From positions 254,966-318,965 of the forward strand of contig NZ_LPNO01000002.1 of NCBI RefSeq assembly GCF_001952855.1: a stretch of 64,000 nt of DNA, given 5' to 3'. The position numbers and the translations under genes were made by a program. Below are positions 8,845 through 17,592 of the stretch, piece after piece. Within the stretch, counting starts at the first letter, position 1, and every line of letters begins with the position of its first letter. The notes below the pieces were generated by a model that was given only the letters and a program-made list of their open reading frames with translations, did not search any database and had not been told where the DNA came from. The stretch comes from Pseudomonas sp. ATCC PTA-122608 (GTDB taxonomy: Bacteria > Pseudomonadota > Gammaproteobacteria > Pseudomonadales > Pseudomonadaceae).

Positions 8845-10179
8845 TTATTGCGCCGGGGCGGCGACCACCTCTGGCCGGCCTCGACGTTCATTCAGGGCGT
8901 ACCCCGTCATCGCCAGCACAGCGATAGCCCCAGGAATGGCAAAGGCCATGAAGTTCAGGTGCAGGGGCAACTCAATGCCCATCAGTGCGCCGCCCAACAG
9001 CGGACCTACGATGGCGCCCGTGCGGCCAATACCGGAAGCCCAGCCGAGGCCAGTGGCTCGAATGTTCAAGCCATAGAGTTGTGCGGCACCGGCGTACAGC
9101 AGGATCTGTGTGCCGATGGTGGTGGCGCCCGCAAAAAAGATCAGCAGATACAAGACCGGCATCGGGCTATTGATCCCCAGCAGGCTGATGGAAACCAGCG
9201 CGGCGATGAAGAAGCCGATCACCACCTTCACCAGGTTAAGCCGGTCACACAGCCAGCCGCCGACGAGCGCCCCGGCAATGCCACCAAAGTTCAGCGCCAG
9301 CAGGAAGGACAGGCTCGACCCCAAGCTGTAACCGGCACCCGCCATCAGCTTGGGCAGCCAGGAACTCAAGGCGTAAACCATCAACAGGCAGCAGAAAAAC
9401 GCGACCCAGATCGCCGCCGTCCTCAGGCCCAGTCCATGGCGGAACAACTCCAACACGGAGGCACCTTTGCCTTTTCCGGTGCTGATGTGCAGCTCATCTT
9501 CCGGGTTGATCGAAATGTGCGGCGACAGGCGCTTGAGCAGCGCACGCGCCTGCTCCTGTCGGCCCTGACGGATAAGGAACCCGATGGATTCGGGCAGCCA
9601 ATACACAATCAATGGCATGAGCAGCAGCGGGATGGCCGCCGCGAAGAACATGGACGGCCAACCGAAACGCGGCAACATGAAAATCCCGACCCCGGCCGAG
9701 AGCATGCCGCCCAGCGAATAACCGCCGAACATCACTGCCATCAGGATGCTGCGCATTTTCTTCGGCGCGTATTCAGTAATCAGTGCGGCCGCGTTGGGCA
9801 TCAGCCCGCCGCAGCCAAGCCCGGCGATAAACCGGCAAATACCAAATTCAGTCGGGCTGCTGGCAAAACCGTTAATCACGGTGGCGACGCTGAACAACGC
9901 AAAGCAGATGGCGATGCCTTTGCGGCGACCAAACTTGTCCGCCAGGCTACCGAAGATCAGCGCTCCGAACATCATGCCAAACAGGGCGTAACTGCCCAGC
10001 GCGCCGGCCTGTAAGGGCGTCAGCCCCCATTCCGTCATGATCGATGGCAAGACCACGCCATAGATAAACAAGTCATACCCGTCAAAGATCAACAGCAAGG
10101 CACACAGGCTGACTACCAACCAGTGGAAACGGTTGAAACGGGCGTTGTCGATAATCGAATTAACGTCATGGGTACGCAT
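8845..10179 (-). CDS. benK: Aromatic acid:H+ symporter (MFS), benzoate transporter
   Basis: A 444-residue, 12-TM MFS protein of the aromatic acid/H+ symporter family. The first helix carries FDGYDLFIYGVVLPSIM with the family Asp pair, GSLADKFGRRKG is the loop 2-3 motif, and PESIGFLIRQGR follows helix 6. It takes benzoate across the inner membrane for the adjacent dioxygenase. It lies 55 bases after benD in the same direction. Its leader carries AACAACAATAAA (minus, 10192-10203) beside the AGAGAG ribosome binding site, the best Crc-like motif in the cluster. PcaK-like 4-hydroxybenzoate specificity is less likely from context. Confidence 0.88.
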   Translation of the reverse strand: MRTHDVNSIIDNARFNRFHWLVVSLCALLLIFDGYDLFIYGVVLPSIMTEWGLTPLQAGALGSYALFGMMFGALIFGSLADKFGRRKGIAICFALFSVATVINGFASSPTEFGICRFIAGLGCGGLMPNAAALITEYAPKKMRSILMAVMFGGYSLGGMLSAGVGIFMLPRFGWPSMFFAAAIPLLLMPLIVYWLPESIGFLIRQGRQEQARALLKRLSPHISINPEDELHISTGKGKGASVLELFRHGLGLRTAAIWVAFFCCLLMVYALSSWLPKLMAGAGYSLGSSLSFLLALNFGGIAGALVGGWLCDRLNLVKVVIGFFIAALVSISLLGINSPMPVLYLLIFFAGATTIGTQILLYAGAAQLYGLNIRATGLGWASGIGRTGAIVGPLLGGALMGIELPLHLNFMAFAIPGAIAVLAMTGYALNERRGRPEVVAAPAQ

Positions 10180-10191
10180 GGCAATGCTCTC

Positions 10192-10203
10192 TTTATTGTT
10201 GTT
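10192..10203 (-). promoter_or_regulatory. Crc/Hfq-type motif at benK start
   Basis: AACAACAATAAA on the minus strand matches AAnAAnAAnAA and directly precedes the AGAGAG ribosome binding site of benK (10186-10191). Confidence 0.6.
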
Positions 10204-10234
10204 GTGAGTCAGTGTCTGCAGGTACAGCGATGGG

Positions 10235-10996
10235 TCAGCCGAGGTCGCCGCCTCCTACCGGCAAGGTGACGCCCGTGATGTAAGAAGCCTCATCGGAGGC
10301 GAGAAACAGAATCGCGCCGGCTTGTTCGTCGATGCTGCCGTAGCGCTTCATCGGGCTGCTGTCGAGGGTCTGGTCGACAATCTGTTGGTACCAGACGCGC
10401 TCTTGGTCGCTCTGGGGCTGTCTGTTGCGCGGGATCCGGCGCGGTGGTGCTTCGGTGCCACCCGGCGCGGTGGCATTGACCCGAATGCCGCTGCCGGCGG
10501 TCTCCAGGGCCAGGCATGCGGTCAGGGCGTTCACGCCGCCCTTGGCCGCGCCATACGGCACGCGGTTCACCCCACGGGTGGCGACGGACGAGACATTGAC
10601 GATGGCGCCGCTGCCCTGCTCCAGCATGTAGGGCAGCACGCAATGGCAGCACCACAGCGTCGGAAACAGCGAACGACGCACTTCAGCCTCGATTTCGTTC
10701 TCGGCGTAATGTTCGAACGGCTTGGCCCAGATGGTCCCGCCGACGTTGTTGACCAGAATGTCGATACGCCCGAATCGCGCCTTTGCGGCGGCCATCACGC
10801 GCGCGCATTCGGCGTGCTGTTCAAGGTCGGCAGTGAGGACCAGCGCCCGCTCATGCTGCAACTCATGCACGAGCTCCGAGCGGTCGACCGCCACCAACCA
10901 GGCGCCCTCTTCCAGCAAACGCTCGGCGACACGCCGGCCGATCCCCTGGGCGGCGCCGGTCACCAGCGCGACCTTGGTGTTGAAACGTGGGTTCAT
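10235..10996 (-). CDS. benD: Benzoate diol dehydrogenase (SDR)
   Basis: A 253-residue SDR that oxidises and decarboxylates 1,6-dihydroxycyclohexa-2,4-diene-1-carboxylate to catechol with NAD. It shows TGAAQGIGRRVAERL, NNVGGT, a catalytic Ser in VNVSSVATRG and Tyr-x3-Lys in YGAAKGG. NRVPYGAAKGGVNALTACLA and PGGTEAPPRRIPR are typical of BenD/XylL. It directly follows benC, ten bases after its stop, in the order A-B-C-D on the minus strand. Confidence 0.93.
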   Translation of the reverse strand: MNPRFNTKVALVTGAAQGIGRRVAERLLEEGAWLVAVDRSELVHELQHERALVLTADLEQHAECARVMAAAKARFGRIDILVNNVGGTIWAKPFEHYAENEIEAEVRRSLFPTLWCCHCVLPYMLEQGSGAIVNVSSVATRGVNRVPYGAAKGGVNALTACLALETAGSGIRVNATAPGGTEAPPRRIPRNRQPQSDQERVWYQQIVDQTLDSSPMKRYGSIDEQAGAILFLASDEASYITGVTLPVGGGDLG

Positions 10997-11006
10997 GGGG
11001 CTTTCC

Positions 11007-12029
11007 TCAGGCGGCGTCGCCGGTGACGATGGCGTTGGGTGTGAACTTCTCGTAATGGAAGCTGGCGGGCGTTACGCCCTGGTTCTTGAAGTGCTGGCGT
11101 ACTGCATCGACCATCGGCGGCGGCCCGCACAGGTACACATCCACGTCGCCGTCGTTCAGCACGTCGTCGGCCATGTGTTGGGTGACATAGCCCTGCTGCG
11201 GATGCGCTGTCTGTGGGTCGGCCACGCAGCTGACAAAACTGAAATTGGGCAGGCGTTTGGCGAAGGCTTCCAGCACGTCGACCATCACCAAATCCTGATC
11301 CCGCGTCACGCCGTAGATCAGCCTGACCGGCCGGGTTTCCCCACGTTCGGCCAGCACTTCGAGCATCGACAGGAACGGCGCCAACCCGGTGCCGCCCGCC
11401 AGCAACAACAACGGCCGCGCCACTTCACGCAGGTAGAAACTGCCCAGTGGTCCGGTCATCGGTACGGCGTCGCCCGGCCGGGCGCGGTCCAGCCAGCCAC
11501 TCATCAGCCCGCCGGGCACATGCTTGATCAGGAAGCTGGCGCGTTTGTCACCGGGCTTGCTGCTGAAGGAATAAGAGCGGGTCTGCCCGCTGTCGGGCAC
11601 GCCGATATTCACGTATTGGCCCGGCAGGAACACCGGCGCCTGGTCCAGCTCGAAACTCACCTCCAGGGCGGCATCGGCATGCCGGGTAATGCTCGCCACC
11701 GTCGCGGCAAACTGCGCGGTGCCGGTCTTGCACGCACCGGACGGCACCGGCACGGCAATCACGCAATCGGATTGCGGCACCATTTGGCAGGTCAGCACCT
11801 GGCGCTCGCCGGCTTCATCCTCGCTCAGGGCGTCTTCGATATAGTCGTCGCCCAAGTCATAGGCGCCGGTTTCACAGCGGCATTTGCAGGTGCCGCACAC
11901 ACCGTCCGAGCAGTCCATGGGCAGGTTGATACGTTGGCGAAAGGCCGCGTCGAGGACCTTTTCACCCACCTTGCAGTCGATGAAACGGGTCACTCCGTCC
12001 TCGAAGTTCAGGGCAATGGAGTACGTCAT
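11007..12029 (-). CDS. benC: Benzoate 1,2-dioxygenase electron transfer component
   Basis: A 340-residue fused reductase passing electrons from NADH to the BenAB oxygenase. The N-terminal plant-type [2Fe-2S] ferredoxin has Cys in CSDGVCGTCKC plus a later Cys (VLTCQM). The FAD-binding segment RSYSFSS and the NAD-binding segment LLLAGGTGLAPFLSML follow, ending with the YLCGPPPMVDAV motif. Length and order match BenC/XylZ. It lies ten bases after benB and ten before benD. Confidence 0.95.
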   Translation of the reverse strand: MTYSIALNFEDGVTRFIDCKVGEKVLDAAFRQRINLPMDCSDGVCGTCKCRCETGAYDLGDDYIEDALSEDEAGERQVLTCQMVPQSDCVIAVPVPSGACKTGTAQFAATVASITRHADAALEVSFELDQAPVFLPGQYVNIGVPDSGQTRSYSFSSKPGDKRASFLIKHVPGGLMSGWLDRARPGDAVPMTGPLGSFYLREVARPLLLLAGGTGLAPFLSMLEVLAERGETRPVRLIYGVTRDQDLVMVDVLEAFAKRLPNFSFVSCVADPQTAHPQQGYVTQHMADDVLNDGDVDVYLCGPPPMVDAVRQHFKNQGVTPASFHYEKFTPNAIVTGDAA

Positions 12030-12039
12030 GGGCGTGTCC

Positions 12040-12528
12040 TCAGATGTGGTAGATATCGATGACCTGATGGATGTAGTCGTTTTTCAGCACCACCTTCTTG
12101 CGCGTGATCAGCGGCTGTTCGGCGCGGATGTCCAGGCGATAGAACGAGGTGCCGAAGTACGTATCCGTGGTCTTGTAGCGATGGCTGAGGGTTTGCCAGT
12201 TGAAACGCAGCTCCACGTGTTGCCCGTCATCGGCCAGCACTTCGAGGTTGGTGATCAGGTGCGCGGTGCGCGGCTCCGGGGTGCTGGCGCTGGAGCGCTC
12301 GGTCTTGATCCGGAACACGCGGTCTTCCAGGCCGTCGCGGCTGGGGTAATAGATCAGCGAAATTTCGCTCTGGGGGTCTTCGGTCAGGGTGTCTTGGTCA
12401 TCCCAGGCCGGCATCCAGTACTCGACCTTGGGTGAATAGCATTCGAGCCATTCGTCCCACTGGCGGTCATCCAGCAGGCGCGCTTCGCGGTACAGAAAGT
12501 CCAGCAGGCGGTCGCGGGAAGCACTCAT
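12040..12528 (-). CDS. benB: Benzoate 1,2-dioxygenase small subunit
   Basis: A 162-residue cystatin-fold beta subunit of a ring-hydroxylating dioxygenase. It carries LDFLYREARLLDDRQWDEWL near the start and AHLITNLEVL in the core, and ends with IHQVIDIYHI. It has no redox centre and stabilises the alpha3beta3 oxygenase. Its ATG overlaps the benA stop by four bases (ATGA), so translation of the two is probably coupled. Confidence 0.95.
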   Translation of the reverse strand: MSASRDRLLDFLYREARLLDDRQWDEWLECYSPKVEYWMPAWDDQDTLTEDPQSEISLIYYPSRDGLEDRVFRIKTERSSASTPEPRTAHLITNLEVLADDGQHVELRFNWQTLSHRYKTTDTYFGTSFYRLDIRAEQPLITRKKVVLKNDYIHQVIDIYHI

Positions 12529-13901
12529 GACAGCACCTCCTTGTCCGTGGCGATCAAGCCTTGCTGCTCACGCTCGATAGCGCGTTGCAGGCTCTGGGCC
12601 CAATGGGCGTGCTGGCGGACGAACAGCCCTTCGTCCTCAGTTTTGACGCCACTGAGCTGCGGGTTCATGCCCATGGCCTTGGCGTTTTCGTCGGCGCCTT
12701 CCACCCACTGTTTGGCGCCGCGGCTTAGGTCATTCCACAAGGTGGTCGCGCCCTGGTAGCCGGTCTGGCAGGCGCGGAACTCTTCCAGGTCGTCCGGCGT
12801 ACCCATGCCGCTGACGTTGAAGAAGTCTTCGTACTGGCGAATGCGCGTGGTGCGTTCCTGGGCACTTTCGCCCTTGGGCGCCATGCAGTAAATCGTGACT
12901 TCGGTCTTGTCCACCGCAATCGGCCGCACCACGCGGATCTGCGTGGAGAACTGGTCCATCAGGTACACATTCGGATAGAGGCACAGGTTGCGGGTTTGAT
13001 CGACGATAAAGTCCGCACGTTCCTGGCCCAGACGCTCGGCCAGCGCTTCACGGTGAGCATGCACCGGGCGCACTTCAGGGTTGAGCAGCCGCGTCCAGAG
13101 CAGAATATGCCCGTGCTCGAAGGCGTAGACGCCGCCCAGGCTTTTCGACCAGCCATTGGCGTCGACGGTGCGCGTACCTTCGGCTTCGTAGTTGCGGCGG
13201 CCCATGGTCGCCGAGTAGTTCCAGTGCACGGAGCTGACATGATAACCGTCGGCGCCGTTTTCGATCTGCAGCTTCCAGTTGCCGTCATACACATACGACG
13301 AACTGCCCCGCAACACTTCCAGGCCCAGCGGTGCCTGGTCGACCATCTGGTCGATGACCACCCGGGTTTCGCCCAGGTAGTCGCTGAGTTCCGGTACCGT
13401 CTCGCTGAGGCTGCCGAACAGAAAGCCGCGATAGTTTTCGAAACGGCCAAGGCGCTTCAGGTCGTGGGAGCCGTCACAGTCGAAGCTGTCGGGATACGCG
13501 CCGGTCTTGGCGTCTTTCACTTTGAGCAGTTTGCCGGCGTTGCTGAAGGTCCAGCCGTGGAACGGGCAGGTAAACGAGCCTTTGTTGCCTTGTTTACGGC
13601 GGCAGAGCATGGCGCCACGGTGGGCGCAGGCGTTGACCAGGCCGTGCAGCGTGCCTTGCTTGTCGCGGGTGATGACCACGGGCTGGCGGCCAATCCAGGT
13701 GGTGAAGTAGTCGTTGATCTCTGGCACCTGGCTTTCATGCGCCAGGTAGATCCAACCGCCTTCGAAAATGTGCTTCATCTCCAGGGCAAACAGGTCGGGG
13801 TCGGTGAAGATGTCGCGGCGGCAGCGGAACACCCCGGTGGCGGGATCTTCCTGGACGGAGTCGCGCAGTTGTCGGGCGAGTCGGTCGAATGTGCTGATCA
13901 T
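12525..13901 (-). CDS. benA: Benzoate 1,2-dioxygenase large subunit
   Basis: A 458-residue alpha subunit of the two-component benzoate dioxygenase, forming the cis-diol of benzoate. Rieske ligands are Cys92-x-His94 and Cys112-x2-His115 (CAH and CPFH). The catalytic iron region has Asp218, His221 and His226. It is the first gene of the ben operon, with GAGGG about ten bases upstream. The promoter region holds two BenR boxes (13967-14002) and a -10 (13940-13945), and an A-rich Crc-type motif sits next to the ribosome binding site (13917-13924). TodC/NahA-type substrates are excluded by the XylX-like length and the BenB/C/D neighbours. Confidence 0.96.
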   Translation of the reverse strand: MISTFDRLARQLRDSVQEDPATGVFRCRRDIFTDPDLFALEMKHIFEGGWIYLAHESQVPEINDYFTTWIGRQPVVITRDKQGTLHGLVNACAHRGAMLCRRKQGNKGSFTCPFHGWTFSNAGKLLKVKDAKTGAYPDSFDCDGSHDLKRLGRFENYRGFLFGSLSETVPELSDYLGETRVVIDQMVDQAPLGLEVLRGSSSYVYDGNWKLQIENGADGYHVSSVHWNYSATMGRRNYEAEGTRTVDANGWSKSLGGVYAFEHGHILLWTRLLNPEVRPVHAHREALAERLGQERADFIVDQTRNLCLYPNVYLMDQFSTQIRVVRPIAVDKTEVTIYCMAPKGESAQERTTRIRQYEDFFNVSGMGTPDDLEEFRACQTGYQGATTLWNDLSRGAKQWVEGADENAKAMGMNPQLSGVKTEDEGLFVRQHAHWAQSLQRAIEREQQGLIATDKEVLS

Positions 13902-13916
13902 GGGGTAGGCCCTCGG

Positions 13917-13924
13917 TTGTTCTT
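13917..13924 (-). promoter_or_regulatory. Crc/Hfq-type motif at benA start
   Basis: AAGAACAA on the minus strand matches AAnAAnAA and abuts the GAGGG ribosome binding site of benA (13912-13916). Confidence 0.5.
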
Positions 13925-13939
13925 GTATCAGGCCCCACC

Positions 13940-14002
13940 ACCTTATGTGCTTGCCCTACCCCTCAATATCCGCTGACTGCAATTCGCTATCCGCCTGGCG
14001 CA
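13940..14002 (-). promoter_or_regulatory. benA promoter with two BenR/XylS boxes
   Basis: On the minus strand, TGCAGTCAGCGGATA (13967-13981) fits the XylS/BenR consensus TGCA-N6-GGNTA exactly. TGCGCCAGGCGGATA (13988-14002) fits with one mismatch. The boxes are direct repeats exactly 21 bp apart. If the proximal box overlaps the -35 by two bases, as in the TOL Pm promoter, TAAGGT at 13940-13945 is a -10 with a 17-bp spacer. The distal box overlaps the benR stop codon region. Confidence 0.82.
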
Positions 14003-14946
14003 AGCCGACGCTTCCATGTCTGCGAGGGCAACTCGCCGAAGCGTTTGCGATAGGCTTCGGAGAACCGCCCGAGGTGTACAAACCCGTGATCCAGCGCCAC
14101 CTCGGTGACGCTGCGCGCCGTGGCCAGTTGCAGCATGGTGTGCACCCGCTCCAGCTTGCGTTGGCGCATGTAGTCCCGGGGCGACAGGCCGACCTGGCGT
14201 TCAAACAAGGTATACAGCGACCGCTCGCTGACCCTGGCGATGGCCATCAGTTGTTCGACGCTGATGTCGTCCGTCAGGTGCTCCTCGATAAACTGGCGCA
14301 CCGCTTCAAAGCCGCCGCCTTGATCGGGCCGCGGGATCACCCGCAGGACGTTACTGGCCAGCAGCGCCAATAACTTATTGGCGACGATGCGCTCGTACAG
14401 GCCCTGCACTTCCGGTTCGGCAGCGTTTTCGGCCTCATGGCAGATCAGCCCCAGCAGTTGCAGGAACCCGCCCATTTCAGTGAGTGCATGGCGCGGCGCC
14501 GCGAAACGGATGCCCGGCTGCGGTAACGTCCAGTGCTGTTCAAGGCAGGCGTTTTCCAGCAGGCGAACCGGCACTTTGACGATGAATTTTTCGCAGTCGG
14601 CGGAATAGGTCAGGTCCACCGGGTCATCCGGGTTGATCAGCAGCACTTCCCCCGGGCCCAGCACCTGCTCTTCGCCACGGGAGTTCGAGCGGCAGTGGCC
14701 GTGCAGCAGGATTTGCAGGTGGTAGATGGTTTCCAGCGCCACCGACGTCACCCGCACCGGCGCACCGTAGCTGATGCGGCACAGGTCCAGGCTGGAGAAG
14801 GTCCGGTGACTGATGCTCGCCTGCGGGCGGCCCTTGGGGGGCAGGCGGATGCAGTGGCTGCCTACGTGCTGGTTGACGTAGTCGGACACGGCATAGGCAT
14901 CTGCACGATCGAAAATCTGGCTGCGCTCACTCAATAGCACGGTCAT
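13987..14946 (-). CDS. benR: AraC/XylS-family activator of the ben operon
   Basis: A 319-residue AraC/XylS regulator. The N-terminal part is the AraC_binding_2 effector domain (RTFSSLDLCRISYGAPVRV). The C-terminal 100 residues carry two HTH motifs, ISVEQLMAIARVSERSLYTLF and VTEVALDHGFVHLGRFSEAYRKRFGELPS. BenR activates benA with benzoate. Its 3' end overlaps the distal BenR box. An AACAATAA motif (14958-14965, minus) overlaps its AAAAGG ribosome binding site. Translational repression of benR by Crc is established in P. putida, so this is a plausible conserved control point. Confidence 0.92.
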   Translation of the reverse strand: MTVLLSERSQIFDRADAYAVSDYVNQHVGSHCIRLPPKGRPQASISHRTFSSLDLCRISYGAPVRVTSVALETIYHLQILLHGHCRSNSRGEEQVLGPGEVLLINPDDPVDLTYSADCEKFIVKVPVRLLENACLEQHWTLPQPGIRFAAPRHALTEMGGFLQLLGLICHEAENAAEPEVQGLYERIVANKLLALLASNVLRVIPRPDQGGGFEAVRQFIEEHLTDDISVEQLMAIARVSERSLYTLFERQVGLSPRDYMRQRKLERVHTMLQLATARSVTEVALDHGFVHLGRFSEAYRKRFGELPSQTWKRRLAPGG

Positions 14947-14953
14947 GGTTGCG

Positions 14954-14965
14954 CCTTTTATTGTT
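14954..14965 (-). promoter_or_regulatory. Crc/Hfq-type motif overlapping benR ribosome binding site
   Basis: On the minus strand AACAATAA (14958-14965) runs into AAAAGG (14954-14959), about ten bases before the benR start codon. This matches AAnAAnAA and lies where Crc/Hfq would block initiation. Confidence 0.65.
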
Positions 14966-15064
14966 ATGGGCCCTGCGTGTGTACTTCACCGCAGAGTGAT
15001 GCGGGGGACGCAAACCGTCCAATATTCAATAGGTGTTGCTTCATACCCCGAAGGTATCGTGGGT

Positions 15065-16465
15065 TCACTTGCGTTGCAGTACCGACTCCCCGGCCTGAGG
15101 CGGCAAGCGCAGGTTATCCAGCAACGCCACGCCGGCAATCACCGCTACCAACAGAAACGTCAGCTGGAAATCGGCGGTTGCGGCCTGCCCGGTATTGCCG
15201 TGAAAAATCATGGCAAAACGTAACAACAGCGCGCCAATCGCCACGCCCATGGCCATGCTCAGCTGGAAAAACATACTGAACAAGGTTGAAGCATCGCTCA
15301 TCTGCGCCTTGGGTATATCGGCAAACCCGAGGGTGTTGAACAAGGTGAACTGCATGGAGCGTGACAGGCCGCCCACGAACAGAATGAACAGGATCAGCGC
15401 CCAGCTCATGCGCTCATCCAGCAACGCACAGGCGGCAATCGCCAGTACGCCAAGGATGCCGTTGATCATCAACACCGGACGAAAACCCCAACGTTGCATC
15501 ACCCAGGTGGTGAACGGTTTCATCGCCAGATTGCCGGCAAATACCGCGAGCACCAGCAATCCGGCATCGAAGGCCGAGAGACCGAACGCCAGTTGAAACA
15601 TCAACGGCAGCAGGAACGGCAGCGTGCTGATGGCCACCCGGAAAATCGACCCGCCACACAGGCACACACTGAAGGTGCGCACGCTCACCACACCCAACGC
15701 CAGTAACGGCTGGGCATGCCGGCGCATATGGCGCCAGGCAAACGCACCGAGCATCACGCCTGCGCCACTGAGCAACAGGCCCTGCAACAAGCTGCCACGG
15801 CTTTGCCCGAGCAGTTCGACACCGTACAACAGCGCCGCGCTGGCGACGCCCACCAGCAAGAAACCGCTGAAATCGAAGGTGCGGGCAGTGACCTCGTCGT
15901 GCTTGGGGATCAATACCAGCGTGGCAATCAACGCCAGCAGGCCCAGCGGCAGGTTGAGGTAGAAAATCCACGGCCAGGACGCGTGGGTGACGATAAACCC
16001 GCCCACCGGCGGCCCGAGTATCGGCGCCACCAGGCCGGGCCAGGTGATAAATGAAATCGCCCGCACCAGGTCTTTTTTCTCGGTGCTACGCAGCACCGCC
16101 AGGCGCCCCACCGGCACCATCATGGCCCCGCTGATGCCCTGCAACACGCGCGCGGCAACGAAGGTTTCGAGGCTGTCACTCCAGCCGCACAGCAATGACG
16201 ACACGCTGAACAGCACAATCGCCGAACCGAATACCCGCCGCGAACCAAAGCGGTCGGCCAGCCAGCCGCTGATGGGAATAAACACCGCAACGGCGAGCAT
16301 GTAGGCGCTCATGCCGATATTCACGTCCACCGCCCCCACCCCGAAGGTTTTGGCGATGTCCGGCAACGCAGTAGCGATCACCGTGGCGTCCAGGTTCTCC
16401 ATGAAAAAGGTGACGGCGACCAACAAGGCAATCAAGGTTGAGCGGCGTTGGGAGATCGACGTCAT
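15065..16465 (-). CDS. DHA2-family MFS exporter
   Basis: A 466-residue MFS protein of the DHA2 (EmrB/QacA/HsrA-like) drug:H+ antiporter family. Helix 1 has FMENLDATVIATALPDIA, the loop 2-3 motif is GWLADRFGSRRVFG, and motif C follows in APILGPPVGGFI. It likely expels small organic compounds from the inner membrane and has no linked membrane-fusion protein here. It is transcribed toward benR with a 118-base gap. No regulator adjoins it, so its role in benzoate tolerance is only conjecture. Confidence 0.86.
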   Translation of the reverse strand: MTSISQRRSTLIALLVAVTFFMENLDATVIATALPDIAKTFGVGAVDVNIGMSAYMLAVAVFIPISGWLADRFGSRRVFGSAIVLFSVSSLLCGWSDSLETFVAARVLQGISGAMMVPVGRLAVLRSTEKKDLVRAISFITWPGLVAPILGPPVGGFIVTHASWPWIFYLNLPLGLLALIATLVLIPKHDEVTARTFDFSGFLLVGVASAALLYGVELLGQSRGSLLQGLLLSGAGVMLGAFAWRHMRRHAQPLLALGVVSVRTFSVCLCGGSIFRVAISTLPFLLPLMFQLAFGLSAFDAGLLVLAVFAGNLAMKPFTTWVMQRWGFRPVLMINGILGVLAIAACALLDERMSWALILFILFVGGLSRSMQFTLFNTLGFADIPKAQMSDASTLFSMFFQLSMAMGVAIGALLLRFAMIFHGNTGQAATADFQLTFLLVAVIAGVALLDNLRLPPQAGESVLQRK

Positions 16466-16677
16466 TGCTGTTCACTCAGGGTTTCGTAGCGGCACTTTAT
16501 CAATAAGTGCGCGCGTGATGCCCCGCAATATTCCCGCCCCACAACGTAGCGCGTGGTAACGAATCGCCCCGATTTGGTGTGCGCGCCTACAAAAAAAGCC
16601 CTCGCCACCCATCAAAACTCATCAAAAAACCCTTAACCAATCTACTTGGCACGATAAACGCGTACCCACTAATACAG

Positions 16678-16692
16678 GATTGTTGAACAATC
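16678..16692. promoter_or_regulatory. Perfect 15-bp palindrome, candidate GntR operator
   Basis: GATTGTT-G-AACAATC is a perfect inverted repeat about 38 bases before the start of the importer cluster. The TTGT..ACAA core is like FCD-type GntR operators, and the cluster encodes an FCD GntR regulator. Confidence 0.55.
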
Positions 16693-16730
16693 ATGACTAC
16701 CCCCTGAATCCAGCAACCGAGGCGACGAAC

Positions 16731-17576
16731 ATGCAAAAAGGTCTGAAGGGCAAGAACACCAAGCGCACCCTGGGGCTAGCGATCACCCTGGCGTGTGTGG
16801 CACCGCTACTGTCGGCTGCCGAGGTCAAGGGCACCCTCAAGCAGGGCGAGCTGTCGATCGGCTCCGACCTCACCTACCCGCCTTACACCTACCTTGAGCA
16901 AAAGACCCCCGCCGGTTTCGACCCGGAGTTCATGCAGTTGATGGGCAAGCAACTGGGGCTGAAACCGCGCTTTCTCGACACCCGTTTCGCCAACCTGATC
17001 CTCGGCGTCAACGCGCAGCGTTTCGACGTGGTGGCCTCGGCGCTGTATGTCACGCCCGAGCGCGCCAAACAGGTGGATTTCCTCAGCTACCTGAAGACCG
17101 GCTCTTCGCTGATGGTGCTCAGCGCCGGTGACTTCAAACCCCAACGCCCGGAAGACCTGTGCGGCAAGCGCGTCGGGTCGATCAAGGGCGCGTCGTGGGT
17201 GCCGAAGCTGAACAAGGTTTCGGCGGACTACTGCCTCCCTGCGGGCAAGCCGGCGATCGAGTCGCGTGAGTTCCCGACGTCTCCGGAAGCCGCCCAGGCC
17301 CTGCTCGCCCAAGCGGTCGACGTGCAGATGGAAGACGCGGCGGTCGCCAAGATCACTGTGGAAAAACTGCAAGGCAAAACCGTGATCAGCTCAAACGAAT
17401 TGATCTACCCGGTGGTGGTCGGCCTGGCAGTGCGTAAAGAAAACCCGGCACTGCTCCAGGAACTGACCAGTGCCCTGAGCCAGATCAAGCAGGACGGCAG
17501 CTACGGCAAGCTGCTTGCGCGCTACAACCTGGCCGAGCCGAACGCCGCCGAAATCACTGCGGCACTGGGTAACTGA
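16731..17576 (+). CDS. Amino-acid-type ABC transporter substrate-binding protein
   Basis: A 281-residue periplasmic protein of SBP family 3. There is a signal peptide to about residue 29 (LAITLACVAPLLSAA|E), then ELSIGSDLTYPPYTYLEQ and GFDPEFMQLMGKQLG, the standard ligand-lobe opening. GVNAQRFDVVASALYVTPERAKQVDF is the conserved hinge region. The start at 16731 has GAGG about nine bases upstream; an upstream TTG frame lacks this. It is the first gene of a unit with a fused permease-ATPase, a GntR regulator and a DUF1989 protein. The ligand is unknown; the DUF1989 partner hints at a nitrogen-rich compound. Confidence 0.9.
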   Translation: MQKGLKGKNTKRTLGLAITLACVAPLLSAAEVKGTLKQGELSIGSDLTYPPYTYLEQKTPAGFDPEFMQLMGKQLGLKPRFLDTRFANLILGVNAQRFDVVASALYVTPERAKQVDFLSYLKTGSSLMVLSAGDFKPQRPEDLCGKRVGSIKGASWVPKLNKVSADYCLPAGKPAIESREFPTSPEAAQALLAQAVDVQMEDAAVAKITVEKLQGKTVISSNELIYPVVVGLAVRKENPALLQELTSALSQIKQDGSYGKLLARYNLAEPNAAEITAALGN

Positions 17577-17592
17577 AACGCGGAGCACCTTT

